Of a stretch of DNA of 64,000 nt, positions 56,190 through 64,000 are shown piece after piece. This stretch comes from Pararge aegeria (taxonomy: Eukaryota; Arthropoda; Insecta; Lepidoptera; Nymphalidae), in the NCBI RefSeq assembly GCF_905163445.1, contig NC_053197.1:17422001-17486000 (forward strand), given 5' to 3'. Made by a program: the position numbers and the translations under genes. The notes under the pieces are model-generated. The model was not told the DNA's origin. It was given only the letters and a program-made list of their open reading frames with translations, and made no database searches. Positions within the stretch are counted from its first letter, which is position 1, and each line of letters starts with the position of its first letter.

Positions 56190-56649
56190 TTTTTTTTTTT
56201 TTTTTTTTTTTTTAACCGGTGGAACCCCTTGCGTGACAAGAGTCTTTTTTGTGCTTTGTTTTGTTTTCTTTACTTGTTTTTTACTTATTTTGTTAATATA
56301 TTTTCTTTAGTTTCCTTTTTTAAATATTCTCTCTTTCTTTTAACATTTTATATTTGTTTACAGTATTGTTTCTTAAATACAGTTGTCGTTTTACAATTTT
56401 TCTTGATTATTTGCTAAAGGTTGTATTATAACTATTTATTTACAATTATCTTATATTTATACATTTAATTTTAACTCTTGTATGTTACATGTATGTTTAC
56501 GCTTTGGCTGCATTGAAATGACTTATTTCTAATAATTTTTGCTTAATGACTAATTTAACCTATTTACATTTTGCCAGTTTTGGGCACTCTACCCTAGTTA
56601 TTGCTAATATTATATAAATATCAGGTAACTTAGTGATCTTTTGCCCCGT
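56190..56649 (-). mobile_element. Poly(A) tail and 3' UTR of the downstream full LINE
   Basis: A 24-nt poly(A) on the minus strand (56190-56213), preceded by an AT-rich 3' UTR of about 435 nt. No TTAGG separates this tail from the truncated LINE, so the two elements are directly head-to-tail. Confidence 0.75.
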
Positions 56650-59600
56650 TTATTTATTTTCATTTATGATGATTTTTATAATTTTGTCTACATAATTTAT
56701 GAATTCTGGCCTAAAGTGTTTATTTCCGAAAATTACTTTTAACGTTGTGGAGTTTATGTCATAGTCTAGTCTGTTCGTTAGTTCTTGTCTCTGCTTGCCA
56801 AATCTTGGGCATTCCACCAGCAGGTGGATGGGCTCCTCGTTTCTTTCCATGCCGCATTTGCACAAAGGGCTGTCCTTTATTTTAAACCTATGAAGGTATT
56901 TAAGGAATCCGCCATGTCCGCTTAACATTTGCGTGAGATTTGGTGTAATGTCGGTGGCCGTCATTATTTTGTGCGCAACTCTGACGTCCGGCAAGAACAC
57001 CTTAGTGATACTGGCGGTGGTTTCCTCATCGTAGCGCTGTTGCCACGACTGTTGTGTTTCACCCCTAATCGTTCTTTTAACGTAGGATATTGGGCAGGCC
57101 CTATACGTTGCGGCCGTTTTGGTGTTTAGCGCCGCTTGTTTTGCGAGGTTGTCAGCGCGTTCGTTGCCTTCGTTTCCGACGTGGGCTTTAATCCAGAAGA
57201 GCTGAATTGACCTCCCCTGGGCTTGCACTGCACTTATGTTCCTGCGTATGCTGTATGCCAATGGATGGGAGACTTTGCCGCTTTTTAGGAGATCCAAAGC
57301 GGATCTTGAATCACTCATGATCCAGATCTCGCTTTTCCAATTTTTTAAGGCCCATTGAGTTGCCCTATCTAAGGCATACAGCTCCGCTTGGAACACCGTG
57401 CAGTACGAGTCCAGCTTTAGCTTCAGGCTGTCCACTTCCGTGCCATTCTCCCAGATAGAGATGGCTGCCCCCACCTTACCCTCAATCTTGCTTCCGTCTG
57501 TGTAGATAGTTGTACGATGGAGATTGTGTCCATCAGTGGTTCCAGCTGGAGGGTTCTCGTGGTGGGAGTAGCTGATGGCAACAGCTTTCGCGGGGTGCTC
57601 TAACTTTTGTGCTGCATAATCCAACTTTATCTCTATCGACCTGTATTCTGGAAGCTGGTGGAATACTCCTTTTTTTGCCTTATAGAGTGTGGCTGCTTCC
57701 TGGACCCTGAGGTCAAGGGGTAGTATTCCAGCAAGAATCATTGCAGAGTTCGAGGAGACAGTTCGATAGGCTTTGGTGATTTTTTGAGCGAAGGAACGCT
57801 GGATAGCATTCAGCTGTTTGCGAACCCCAAGTTTTTTCGTCGCTGGGGCCCACGCGGCGGCCGCGTACAGGACCACCGGTTCTACCACCGCCGTGTATAT
57901 AGTTTTAATTATTTGGGGGTGGAGGCCCCAACTCACTTTGGCAGCTCTACATAGCTGCTTGTACAGGGCCTGGACTTTCCTACAGGTGTTTGTCGCGTGT
58001 GTGTTGAAGGTCAGTCCTTTGTCGATCGTGAGACCTAGGACCTTTATTTCGTCGGACAGCTCAATGCCTATTCCGCCCATGGTTAGGAGTGGAGAGTCGT
58101 ATTTCAGTTTCTTGGTAATGACCATGGCCTTGGTCTTAGTTGGCGCAAATTTAAGTTTGTTACGGACTCCCCATTCCCGTACATAAGCAAGAGCCGCGTT
58201 TGCCTGTCTAGAGACGGCAGGTCCAGAGTCGCCGTCAAAGACCAGTACGACATCGTCCGCAAAGGCCTGGCAGTAGTCGCCACGTTGCTCTAGGCCTTTT
58301 AGTAGCGGATCCAGGATCAAATTCCAGAGGATTGGCCCCCCGATTGAGCCCTGCACGCATCCCTTCGTTGTATTTTTGGAGTGTTCTACCCCGGCGTATC
58401 GCACCTTCACCCTGCGATCCTGGAGGTAGCTGTCAATGACCCGTCTGATGTTTACGGGGCACCCTTTCTCAGCCAGTCTGACCCTGATGGCGGGCCACCA
58501 AGCACTGTCGAAGGCTCCCTCTATGTCCAGAGATATCATTGTGACAATTTTCTTTTCTTTTAATTTACTATTTATATGCCCCATTAGGACATAGAGGGCG
58601 TCTTCGGTGCTTTTTTGCGGCATGAATCCGTACTGGCGAGTACTTATCCCGGGCAAGATGTGCCATTTAACTCGGTTCATCAACAGCTTCTCCAGGATCT
58701 TTCCCAGCACTGGTAGCAGCCCAATTGGTCGGTAGGATTTGGGATTTGTGTAGTCCTCCCTTGAAGGTTTTCGAAGGACTACGACAGTTGCTTCTTTCCA
58801 ACTTTTTGGAAAATGCCCGAGCTCCAGGCACTTGTTTGCCAAGGCGAGGTACACTTCAGGGTCTATCGAAATTGCGTGCTGGCAGATGTCGGATGTTAAC
58901 CCGTCTAGTCCCGGGGCTTTTTTGGGGTTAAAACTCAAAGACACGCCATGTAGTTCTGAGTGAGTGAATGGTGGATCCAAAATTTCATTTTCGGTCCACT
59001 TATTCACTCGCTCAGCAGCTTCCCTTATTTGGCGATGTTCAGAATCATCATCCTTCGCGTGGTCCTCTGGGTAGAAAGTCTCTGCCAAAATTCTGACCGA
59101 CTCTTTAGGAGCATGAGTAATTCCATTTTGAATTAAGGGCAAGTCATCTTGCCTTTTTGTCGTTCTACTCAGAACCCTATAGATTCCGTCCCAGAGACCT
59201 TCCCTATCCTGTTTTTCGCAGAACGCCTTCCAACTTGCGACTTGGGCCTTTTTGGCAAGCAGCTCATAGCTTTCTTTTATTTCTAGGTACTCCTTCACAA
59301 CTTTACTTCTTCGGACTAATGCTGCGCACCGGATCCGACGCTTTTTTGTGGCGACTTGCTGCTTCAAGATGGCGAGCTCCTCGTTCCACCAAGGTAAGTT
59401 TAGTTTGTCTATGGTTTTCTTTATGGGTATGGTTTCTTTGCATGTTTCTATGATTATTTTTGTATATATTTCTATCGTATGATCTAATTGTGTTTTGTTG
59501 TTTAGTTTTCCTATTTCTATTTTATTTACTTGCGATTCGTCTAGCAATTGTGCGAGTTTCACATGAAACTTGTTCCAATTAGCTTTTTTTGTATTAAAAA

Positions 59601-60306
59601 CTCTGGTTGTTCTATTTATTTGCATGCCTTTAGCCTTCCTTAGATGGACTTTGAAACTCAGTGCATTGTGATCCGAGCTCGTCACGCTATCGTCTACCTG
59701 CCAGTCGTCCACCAGTGCGAGCATATCGGCAGAGCATGCTGTTATGTCCACACAGCTGGAGTATCTTTTGTTGCCCCTCACAGTGTCGAAGGTTGGGATA
59801 CAACCCTGGTTGAGTACTTGCAAATCCAGCTCATCCAGGGCGGCTTCCATAACTGTTCCTCTGCGGTTTGTTTTTGGGCTCCCCCACCAGGTGCTCTTGG
59901 CGTTTGCGTCTCCCCCCACCAAAATATATCGCATTCCAAGGTCGTTAATTATTTTTCTCAGCTGATTTAGGTATGGCTCGACGGGTTGATCAGGTTCCAT
60001 ATAAAAGGAGACGACGCCTATTTCCCATGCACTGGTAGAGATCTTCACCACAGCGATGTTGTTCGTTGTACGCGTCGGTTCCTGTGTCACGACCAGTTCT
60101 TTATCAAAGACGGCGATTGCTGCCTTTACAACGCCGCTGTGCCCGCCAGTGCATTGGAATACTCGCACCCCTGTGTAATCCTTCATCCTGCCCACCGCCC
60201 CCACATAAGGCTCTTGGATCAGGGCTAGTGCTATCCTCCTTTTTTCCGCCTCGATCATCAGTTCTTGGGTGGCGAGTTCCTTCCTTTGTAGATTGACCTG
60301 GAGCAC
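56650..60306 (-). CDS. R1-group LINE ORF2: endonuclease, reverse transcriptase, RNase H, zinc knuckle (1218 codons, intact)
   Basis: Endonuclease: N5 in LQVNLQRKEL, E32 in LIQEPYVGA, GGDANAKSTWWGS and SSDHNALSF. Reverse transcriptase: FNPKKAPGLDGLTSD, NPKSYRPIGLLPVLGK, GFMPQKSTEDALY, ISLDIEGAFDSAWW, GCVQGSIGGPILWN and the catalytic AFADDVVLVFD. RNase H: TIYTDGSKIEGKVGAA, QAELYALD, MSDSRSALDLL and WIKAHVGNEGNERADN. C-terminal zinc knuckle: CKCGMERNEEPIHLLVECP. This domain order, with ORF1 upstream, fits the R1/TRAS/SART side of the I/R1 superfamily. All catalytic residues are present and the frame is unbroken, so this copy may be competent. The Met at 60306 starts directly at the endonuclease, leaving 58 nt after the ORF1 stop. 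Confidence 0.92.
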   Translation of the reverse strand: MLQVNLQRKELATQELMIEAEKRRIALALIQEPYVGAVGRMKDYTGVRVFQCTGGHSGVVKAAIAVFDKELVVTQEPTRTTNNIAVVKISTSAWEIGVVSFYMEPDQPVEPYLNQLRKIINDLGMRYILVGGDANAKSTWWGSPKTNRRGTVMEAALDELDLQVLNQGCIPTFDTVRGNKRYSSCVDITACSADMLALVDDWQVDDSVTSSDHNALSFKVHLRKAKGMQINRTTRVFNTKKANWNKFHVKLAQLLDESQVNKIEIGKLNNKTQLDHTIEIYTKIIIETCKETIPIKKTIDKLNLPWWNEELAILKQQVATKKRRIRCAALVRRSKVVKEYLEIKESYELLAKKAQVASWKAFCEKQDREGLWDGIYRVLSRTTKRQDDLPLIQNGITHAPKESVRILAETFYPEDHAKDDDSEHRQIREAAERVNKWTENEILDPPFTHSELHGVSLSFNPKKAPGLDGLTSDICQHAISIDPEVYLALANKCLELGHFPKSWKEATVVVLRKPSREDYTNPKSYRPIGLLPVLGKILEKLLMNRVKWHILPGISTRQYGFMPQKSTEDALYVLMGHINSKLKEKKIVTMISLDIEGAFDSAWWPAIRVRLAEKGCPVNIRRVIDSYLQDRRVKVRYAGVEHSKNTTKGCVQGSIGGPILWNLILDPLLKGLEQRGDYCQAFADDVVLVFDGDSGPAVSRQANAALAYVREWGVRNKLKFAPTKTKAMVITKKLKYDSPLLTMGGIGIELSDEIKVLGLTIDKGLTFNTHATNTCRKVQALYKQLCRAAKVSWGLHPQIIKTIYTAVVEPVVLYAAAAWAPATKKLGVRKQLNAIQRSFAQKITKAYRTVSSNSAMILAGILPLDLRVQEAATLYKAKKGVFHQLPEYRSIEIKLDYAAQKLEHPAKAVAISYSHHENPPAGTTDGHNLHRTTIYTDGSKIEGKVGAAISIWENGTEVDSLKLKLDSYCTVFQAELYALDRATQWALKNWKSEIWIMSDSRSALDLLKSGKVSHPLAYSIRRNISAVQAQGRSIQLFWIKAHVGNEGNERADNLAKQAALNTKTAATYRACPISYVKRTIRGETQQSWQQRYDEETTASITKVFLPDVRVAHKIMTATDITPNLTQMLSGHGGFLKYLHRFKIKDSPLCKCGMERNEEPIHLLVECPRFGKQRQELTNRLDYDINSTTLKVIFGNKHFRPEFINYVDKIIKIIINENK

Positions 60307-60364
60307 GTGGTAGGGTCGTGGATTAGCTGGCCTGAGTGTCGCTCCGTTCTTGCCTGGGACAACT

Positions 60365-61798
60365 TTAGCAGTACGCTATACTGGACCGTGCCAGGGCGTC
60401 CCATTTGCGCCTGACTGGGCAGTCCCGACTGAACGCATTGTGCTCAGCAGAGCCTTCCAGCCCGGCGCGCGTGCAGTTGCAGCACCTTGGGGGCGCGTTG
60501 GCGATCCAGTCCGCACAATCCGCTTTGATGTGGGGGCCTCCGCAGTGGCTGCATTTGGTTGTAGTATCCTTGCACATTTTCCTGCTATGCCCATAACCTA
60601 GGCAGAGGGAGCACTGAACGAGTGGTGAGTGATCCACCACTCTCACCCTCTGCAGGTCGACGTGTACTGCCTCTGCCCCGGTCATGCGCTGCCAAATTCT
60701 GGGGGGGACTCGTAACACAATGTGGTTGGCGTGAGGGTTGCGAGTCTTCTTTCTGAAACAGATTTCCACTTTATCCCTATCTTCCTCCAGGTCCTTAAAT
60801 ATTGCTTTATTCTGCTTCTCTAATGCTCTTAACACCTCCTGGTCAGTGTTATAGTTCAGGACATCCTTGAGCATGACCAGGGGGTTCTTATTGGTGACGT
60901 CCTCTACATTCAGTCTATCACTTACTTTCCCCAGTCTTTCTTTCACTTTCCTCCTTTCCTCTTCTGTCGCACAGCCAACTATAACTCGCCTATCCTTCAC
61001 CTTCCTTACTCTTTCCACTTTTACCCATCCATCCCTTGCGTTCATCGTCTCTCTTATTCTTTTCAACACATCATCTCCCGTTTCTTCCTCGTCCTTTGAG
61101 GAGACCATAACCGAATGCAGTGCAGTCTGCACTGGGTTCCTCTTCGGGACTCCAGTCGCGGCCACATCAGCATACGTGGTTTTTTCCCCTATCCTTTCCA
61201 ATCTTTCCAGTGTGCCTTTCATTTTTCCCATCATTTCATTGTTTTCTTTTATCAGTCTTTCGTGTTCGTCCATCCTTTTCATTAGTTTACTTTCAGTTTC
61301 ATTCATACCCTTTTCCCCACTGCCAGTTGGGGGAGGAGTTGGGGGTTTTGTGGCCTCCGCCTCCTTCACCAACTGGTACAGTCTTTCGACTGCCTGCGTC
61401 ACTTCGGCTTTTATTTCCGTTTTTGTGTTCCTTGAACTGTTGAGCTGTGCCTTGACCTTCGCGACGCAGGCCTTTGCCTCCTTCAGCCGCCCTTGAAGCT
61501 TTGGGGCACCCTGATCCGGAGAGCCGAGCTTCACCTCGAAGATTACGCCTTTCTTCTGTGTAACGACGCCAGGTCCTTGTGGCATTACAACCTTTGATGC
61601 TGGTTTTGAGGGGCCCGGCGGAGCGGTTAAAGCTGCTGGTTTCGGGGAAACTCTCGCGGTGACTTCCGGCTCCCCTTCCAGGGAGAGACGGTTGAGGCGG
61701 CTAACCTCGCCGAAGACTTGACCTTCCGTCATCGGTGAGGCGGGCCTCGCCTCCTGCGTTGCCGACTTTGACGGGGTTCTATGTCCGCAGCCGAACAT
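60365..61798 (-). CDS. LINE ORF1: gag-like nucleic-acid-binding protein with CCHC knuckles (477 codons)
   Basis: The N-terminal third is low-complexity Pro/Ser/Lys-rich. Two coiled-coil-like segments follow (around KTEIKAEVTQAVERLYQLVK and LMKRMDEHERLIKENNEMMG), likely for multimerisation on the RNA. An RRM-like central part (VKVERVRKVKDRRVIVGCAT) leads to a C-terminal series of zinc knuckles: CSLCLGYGHSRKMC (C-x2-C-x4-H-x4-C), CSHCGGPHIKADC and CCNC...H...C. This is the standard ORF1 of R1-group LINEs, packaging the element RNA and, in telomere-specific members, helping target the telomere. It lies 58 nt upstream of ORF2 on the same strand. Start at Met 61798; Met at MTEGQVFGEV, 22 codons on, is an alternative. 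Confidence 0.88.
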   Translation of the reverse strand: MFGCGHRTPSKSATQEARPASPMTEGQVFGEVSRLNRLSLEGEPEVTARVSPKPAALTAPPGPSKPASKVVMPQGPGVVTQKKGVIFEVKLGSPDQGAPKLQGRLKEAKACVAKVKAQLNSSRNTKTEIKAEVTQAVERLYQLVKEAEATKPPTPPPTGSGEKGMNETESKLMKRMDEHERLIKENNEMMGKMKGTLERLERIGEKTTYADVAATGVPKRNPVQTALHSVMVSSKDEEETGDDVLKRIRETMNARDGWVKVERVRKVKDRRVIVGCATEEERRKVKERLGKVSDRLNVEDVTNKNPLVMLKDVLNYNTDQEVLRALEKQNKAIFKDLEEDRDKVEICFRKKTRNPHANHIVLRVPPRIWQRMTGAEAVHVDLQRVRVVDHSPLVQCSLCLGYGHSRKMCKDTTTKCSHCGGPHIKADCADWIANAPPRCCNCTRAGLEGSAEHNAFSRDCPVRRKWDALARSSIAYC

Positions 61799-62245
61799 GT
61801 TAAGTTTTTTGTTTGACTAACGGTGTGTCCTTAGAGTTAAGAATCGAGGAGCCCGACTATCAATTACACCTATAATGTTTTGGGAGGTGTAAAAAGCCTC
61901 CCAATGGTCAAAATAATTAAATTGCCTAGCCTAATGTGATTGTGGGAGGTGTATAATGCCTCCCCGCTGTCCTTATTTAATAAACAATTAAAAAAATTTT
62001 TTGGAGGTGTATATGGCCTCCCAGTGTCAATATCAATAAATTAATGTCAGTATAAAAGTCTTAACCTAATGTTGTGGGGGGGTAAAAATCCTCCCACTGT
62101 TTAAATTAGATGAGTATTACAATATTTTAATGTCATAAATTATTTGAAATGTCAAGATTTTTGTTTTAGAAATTTGGGGTGTAAAGCCCCAAGTCTACAA
62201 TTCTTATTCTACTTTGTTTGGGCTGTGTATATTGTAGCCCAAACG
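61799..62245 (-). other. LINE 5' leader with six regularly spaced short hairpins
   Basis: Plus-strand inverted repeats: 61880-61904 (TTGGGAGG/CCTCCCAA), 61944-61964 (GGGAGG/CCTCCC), 62003-62022 (GGAGG/CCTCC), 62074-62097 (GTGGG..GG/CCTCCCAC), 62174-62192 (TTGGGG/CCCCAA) and 62216-62242 (TTTGGGCT/AGCCCAAA). The loops share a TGTAAA/TGTATA flavour. The stems change in compensating pairs between copies. They lie within the 450 nt before ORF1. Role unknown. Confidence 0.6.
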
Positions 62246-62324
62246 TCAGGTACCGTGCGGGTTTGGAGCGAAAACAGTGAGATAAGAGGGAGAAGGAGAA
62301 AGTCTTAGTCTGTCTGTCTGTTTC

Positions 62325-62500
62325 AATTTAGGGGTAGGGGTAGGGGTAGATACCCCTTTAAGGGGTATAAGGTCGGCTTGAGATGAAGGAGCCCGACGAG
62401 CCCTTCCAACTGACACCAAACTCGACCTGTATCGGTCTATGTGCACCGAGCTACTAGGGGTAGGGGTAGATACCCCTTTTGGGGGTATGCCGTTGGTATC
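62325..62500. repeat. TAGGGG-rich direct repeats with GGGGTA/TACCCC hairpins
   Basis: Two copies, about 130 bp apart (62328-62372 and 62453-62488), of TAGGGGTAGGGGTAGATACC followed by CC and GGGGTAT. The G-runs give both G-quadruplex and hairpin potential. They may belong to the LINE 5' region or to the sequence it inserted into. Confidence 0.6.
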
Positions 62501-64000
62501 AATTGGCTGAGCTCCGCTAGCCCTTTAAAATAAGCCCAAGCTTGGCCTGATTAGCTCTAGCCGTTCGGAAGATATGGATATTTTAGTAATTACGAGGGGT
62601 GGGGGGGTAATAATTCAGAAAAAATTTTCAAACAAAAAATATGGTCTCAGATGTCTTAGAAAGGGTCCAAGACTCCAAAAAACCACTTTCTGAGACTGAT
62701 TGAGATAGGGGTCGTAGGGGGTTGAAACTACCCCTATTTGATGCGTTGGGGTGGGAAGGCTATACCTAACGGGATAGCGTGGGGGGGGGTTGAAGGGGGG
62801 GGGGACCACGGAAAAAAAGTTATTTTTGACCTAGGACCCCTAGTTTCGGAGATATGGGGTGTTTTGTGTTTTATCTTGGCAATGCGGTTGCAACTTTTCG
62901 GATCTTTCCCTTAAATGAGGGATAGCTCCGAAAATATGAAGCCTAGATTGCCGCAACAAAATTCTATATCCTCCAGGAGAGTTACTGCACACTTTCTCTC
63001 CTATCGCCGAAACTCCAGGGTCAGCGGTTTAGCTTTTATCCGCCCTTAAGTAAAGGGGGTTGTTTGTGGTTAGCCGCAAATAGGCCCAAAATACGTATTT
63101 TTTGATTATTTTGAAAACTATACGCTATTTTAAAATTCTATAAATGCAGTTCTGTTGTCACTCCAAAGACGCACAATCCCTTAAAAGAAGACTTTTTGCT
63201 ACCGCCCTTATTTAGGGGTGTAAAATTTAATTTTGTGTTTTTTTGACTTAAAAATTTAATATTTTAAAAACTATCGAACTAAAAATTTTTATTTAAACGC
63301 AAAAAGTTTTCTTTTACTCTTACTTACTAAGTTGCGCACATAAATGACCCCTGCTATATGTATTTATATATATTACCACCCTTATAACCTTCAATTGAAT
63401 GGTGGATATTACCCCTATTTTGGATAGCTTATATTTCCTAAACTATTGGACATAAAAATCTGGTTTAAACTGGTATAGTTTTCTTAGTCCTTTCCCTATC
63501 CAAAATAAGTATAAAATCCCACGCGTCTTTTATATATACCTAGATATATAGATTTTTGTATGATAGGTATTGATACTCAGGTCAGTATGGTTTTTTAATT
63601 ATTAAAATTTTTTGAGGGCGAAAATAAAAATTCTAAAAATGCAGAAGTCCTTATTTTAGCCCTTTACACGTTTCCCCGAAAAAAAATTTTCCGGAAAACC
63701 CCGGAAAACCCCGACCACGTGGTAACCTAAAAAACAGTTTTTGTGAAATTTTGAAAAAACTACTCTATAAAAAATTCTGGTTTTTTGCCAAAATGTAGTG
63801 TACCTAGGGGCACACTAAATAAAATTATAAAAAAGGGGGGTCGTCGATTTATTTAAAAAGTTATTTGATTTTGAAATTTAAAATTTACTTGTTTTTGCGG
63901 TTTTTCCAGATTTTCTTCGCGGGGAGTTGTCCAATTTTCTCTTGAAAGGTGTCTCCGGGTTCGTAATTTTATGCTGCATCAGGTTGTGGTTTCAGTTTCA
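62500..64000. other. AT-rich sequence, nothing recognised
   Basis: No coding frame above about 65 codons. Scattered G/C homopolymers (GGGGTGGGGGGG near 62597, GGGGGGGGG near 62780) and A/T runs. I cannot tell whether this is LINE 5' UTR, another transposon or flanking DNA. The LINE 5' end is not located. Confidence 0.4.

Noticed and set aside
60867..61496. 209-codon Ser/Phe/Leu-rich plus-strand frame resembling a membrane protein.
   Set aside because: It is the complement of the Lys/Glu-rich coiled-coil part of LINE ORF1.

Overview
The window is animal nuclear DNA, almost certainly from a moth or butterfly. The evidence is spliced genes with GT-AG introns, two insect-type developmental and signalling genes (a charlatan-like zinc-finger factor and a Dhit/RGS17-19-20-like regulator), repeats I recognise as common in Lepidoptera (Lep1-like Helitrons, tRNA-derived SINEs, an RTE LINE with a GAT tail), and TTAGG-type telomeric repeats. 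No prokaryotic-style operons are present. Species cannot be told from the sequence alone.

Layout. 1-6.2 kb: mosaic of old transposons (foldback element, a clean hAT-type MITE, SINEs, LINE 3' ends, a decayed LINE RT end, a mariner-like remnant). 6.45-8.56 kb, minus strand: GC-rich charlatan-like gene with seven C2H2 fingers, two very short coding introns and a 5'-UTR intron. 8.6-15.2 kb: AT-rich intergenic DNA with Helitrons, a SINE and a LINE fragment. 15.3-24.6 kb, plus strand: Dhit-like RGS gene. It has a GC-rich promoter/5' region, an exon carrying the palmitoylatable cysteine string at 16.8 kb, a possible 9-nt micro-exon at 19.18 kb, and the RGS-domain exons at 23.7-24.4 kb. A complete RTE-type LINE (988-codon ORF) sits antisense in its large intron. 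25.3-27.1 kb: a PHD-finger ORF (minus) divergent from a broken tyrosine-recombinase gene (plus), both likely parts of mobile elements.

27.2-54.8 kb is the outstanding feature. It is a ~27.5-kb tandem array of 24 macro-units, each holding one to six copies of a 203-bp module that I recognise as a fragment of 18S ribosomal RNA (the conserved region just upstream of the 530 loop). The modules are separated by an AT-rich spacer containing three TTAGG repeats, a 10-bp GC hairpin and a long poly-T. Unit lengths form a ladder with a 203-bp step. Parts of the spacer are shared with the flanking PHD/recombinase region, suggesting the satellite was seeded by mobile DNA there. The array ends in nine perfect TTAGG repeats.

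54.85-62.3 kb: directly after the TTAGG run comes the poly(A) tail of a minus-strand, 5'-truncated LINE. A second LINE follows head-to-tail with both ORFs (CCHC gag-like ORF1; endonuclease/RT/RNase H ORF2). A LINE tail abutting telomeric repeats is the arrangement known for lepidopteran TRAS/SART elements. Upstream of ORF1 lies a series of six short covarying hairpins, then AT-rich sequence with nothing recognised to the end of the window.

All family assignments come from reading motifs, without database searches.
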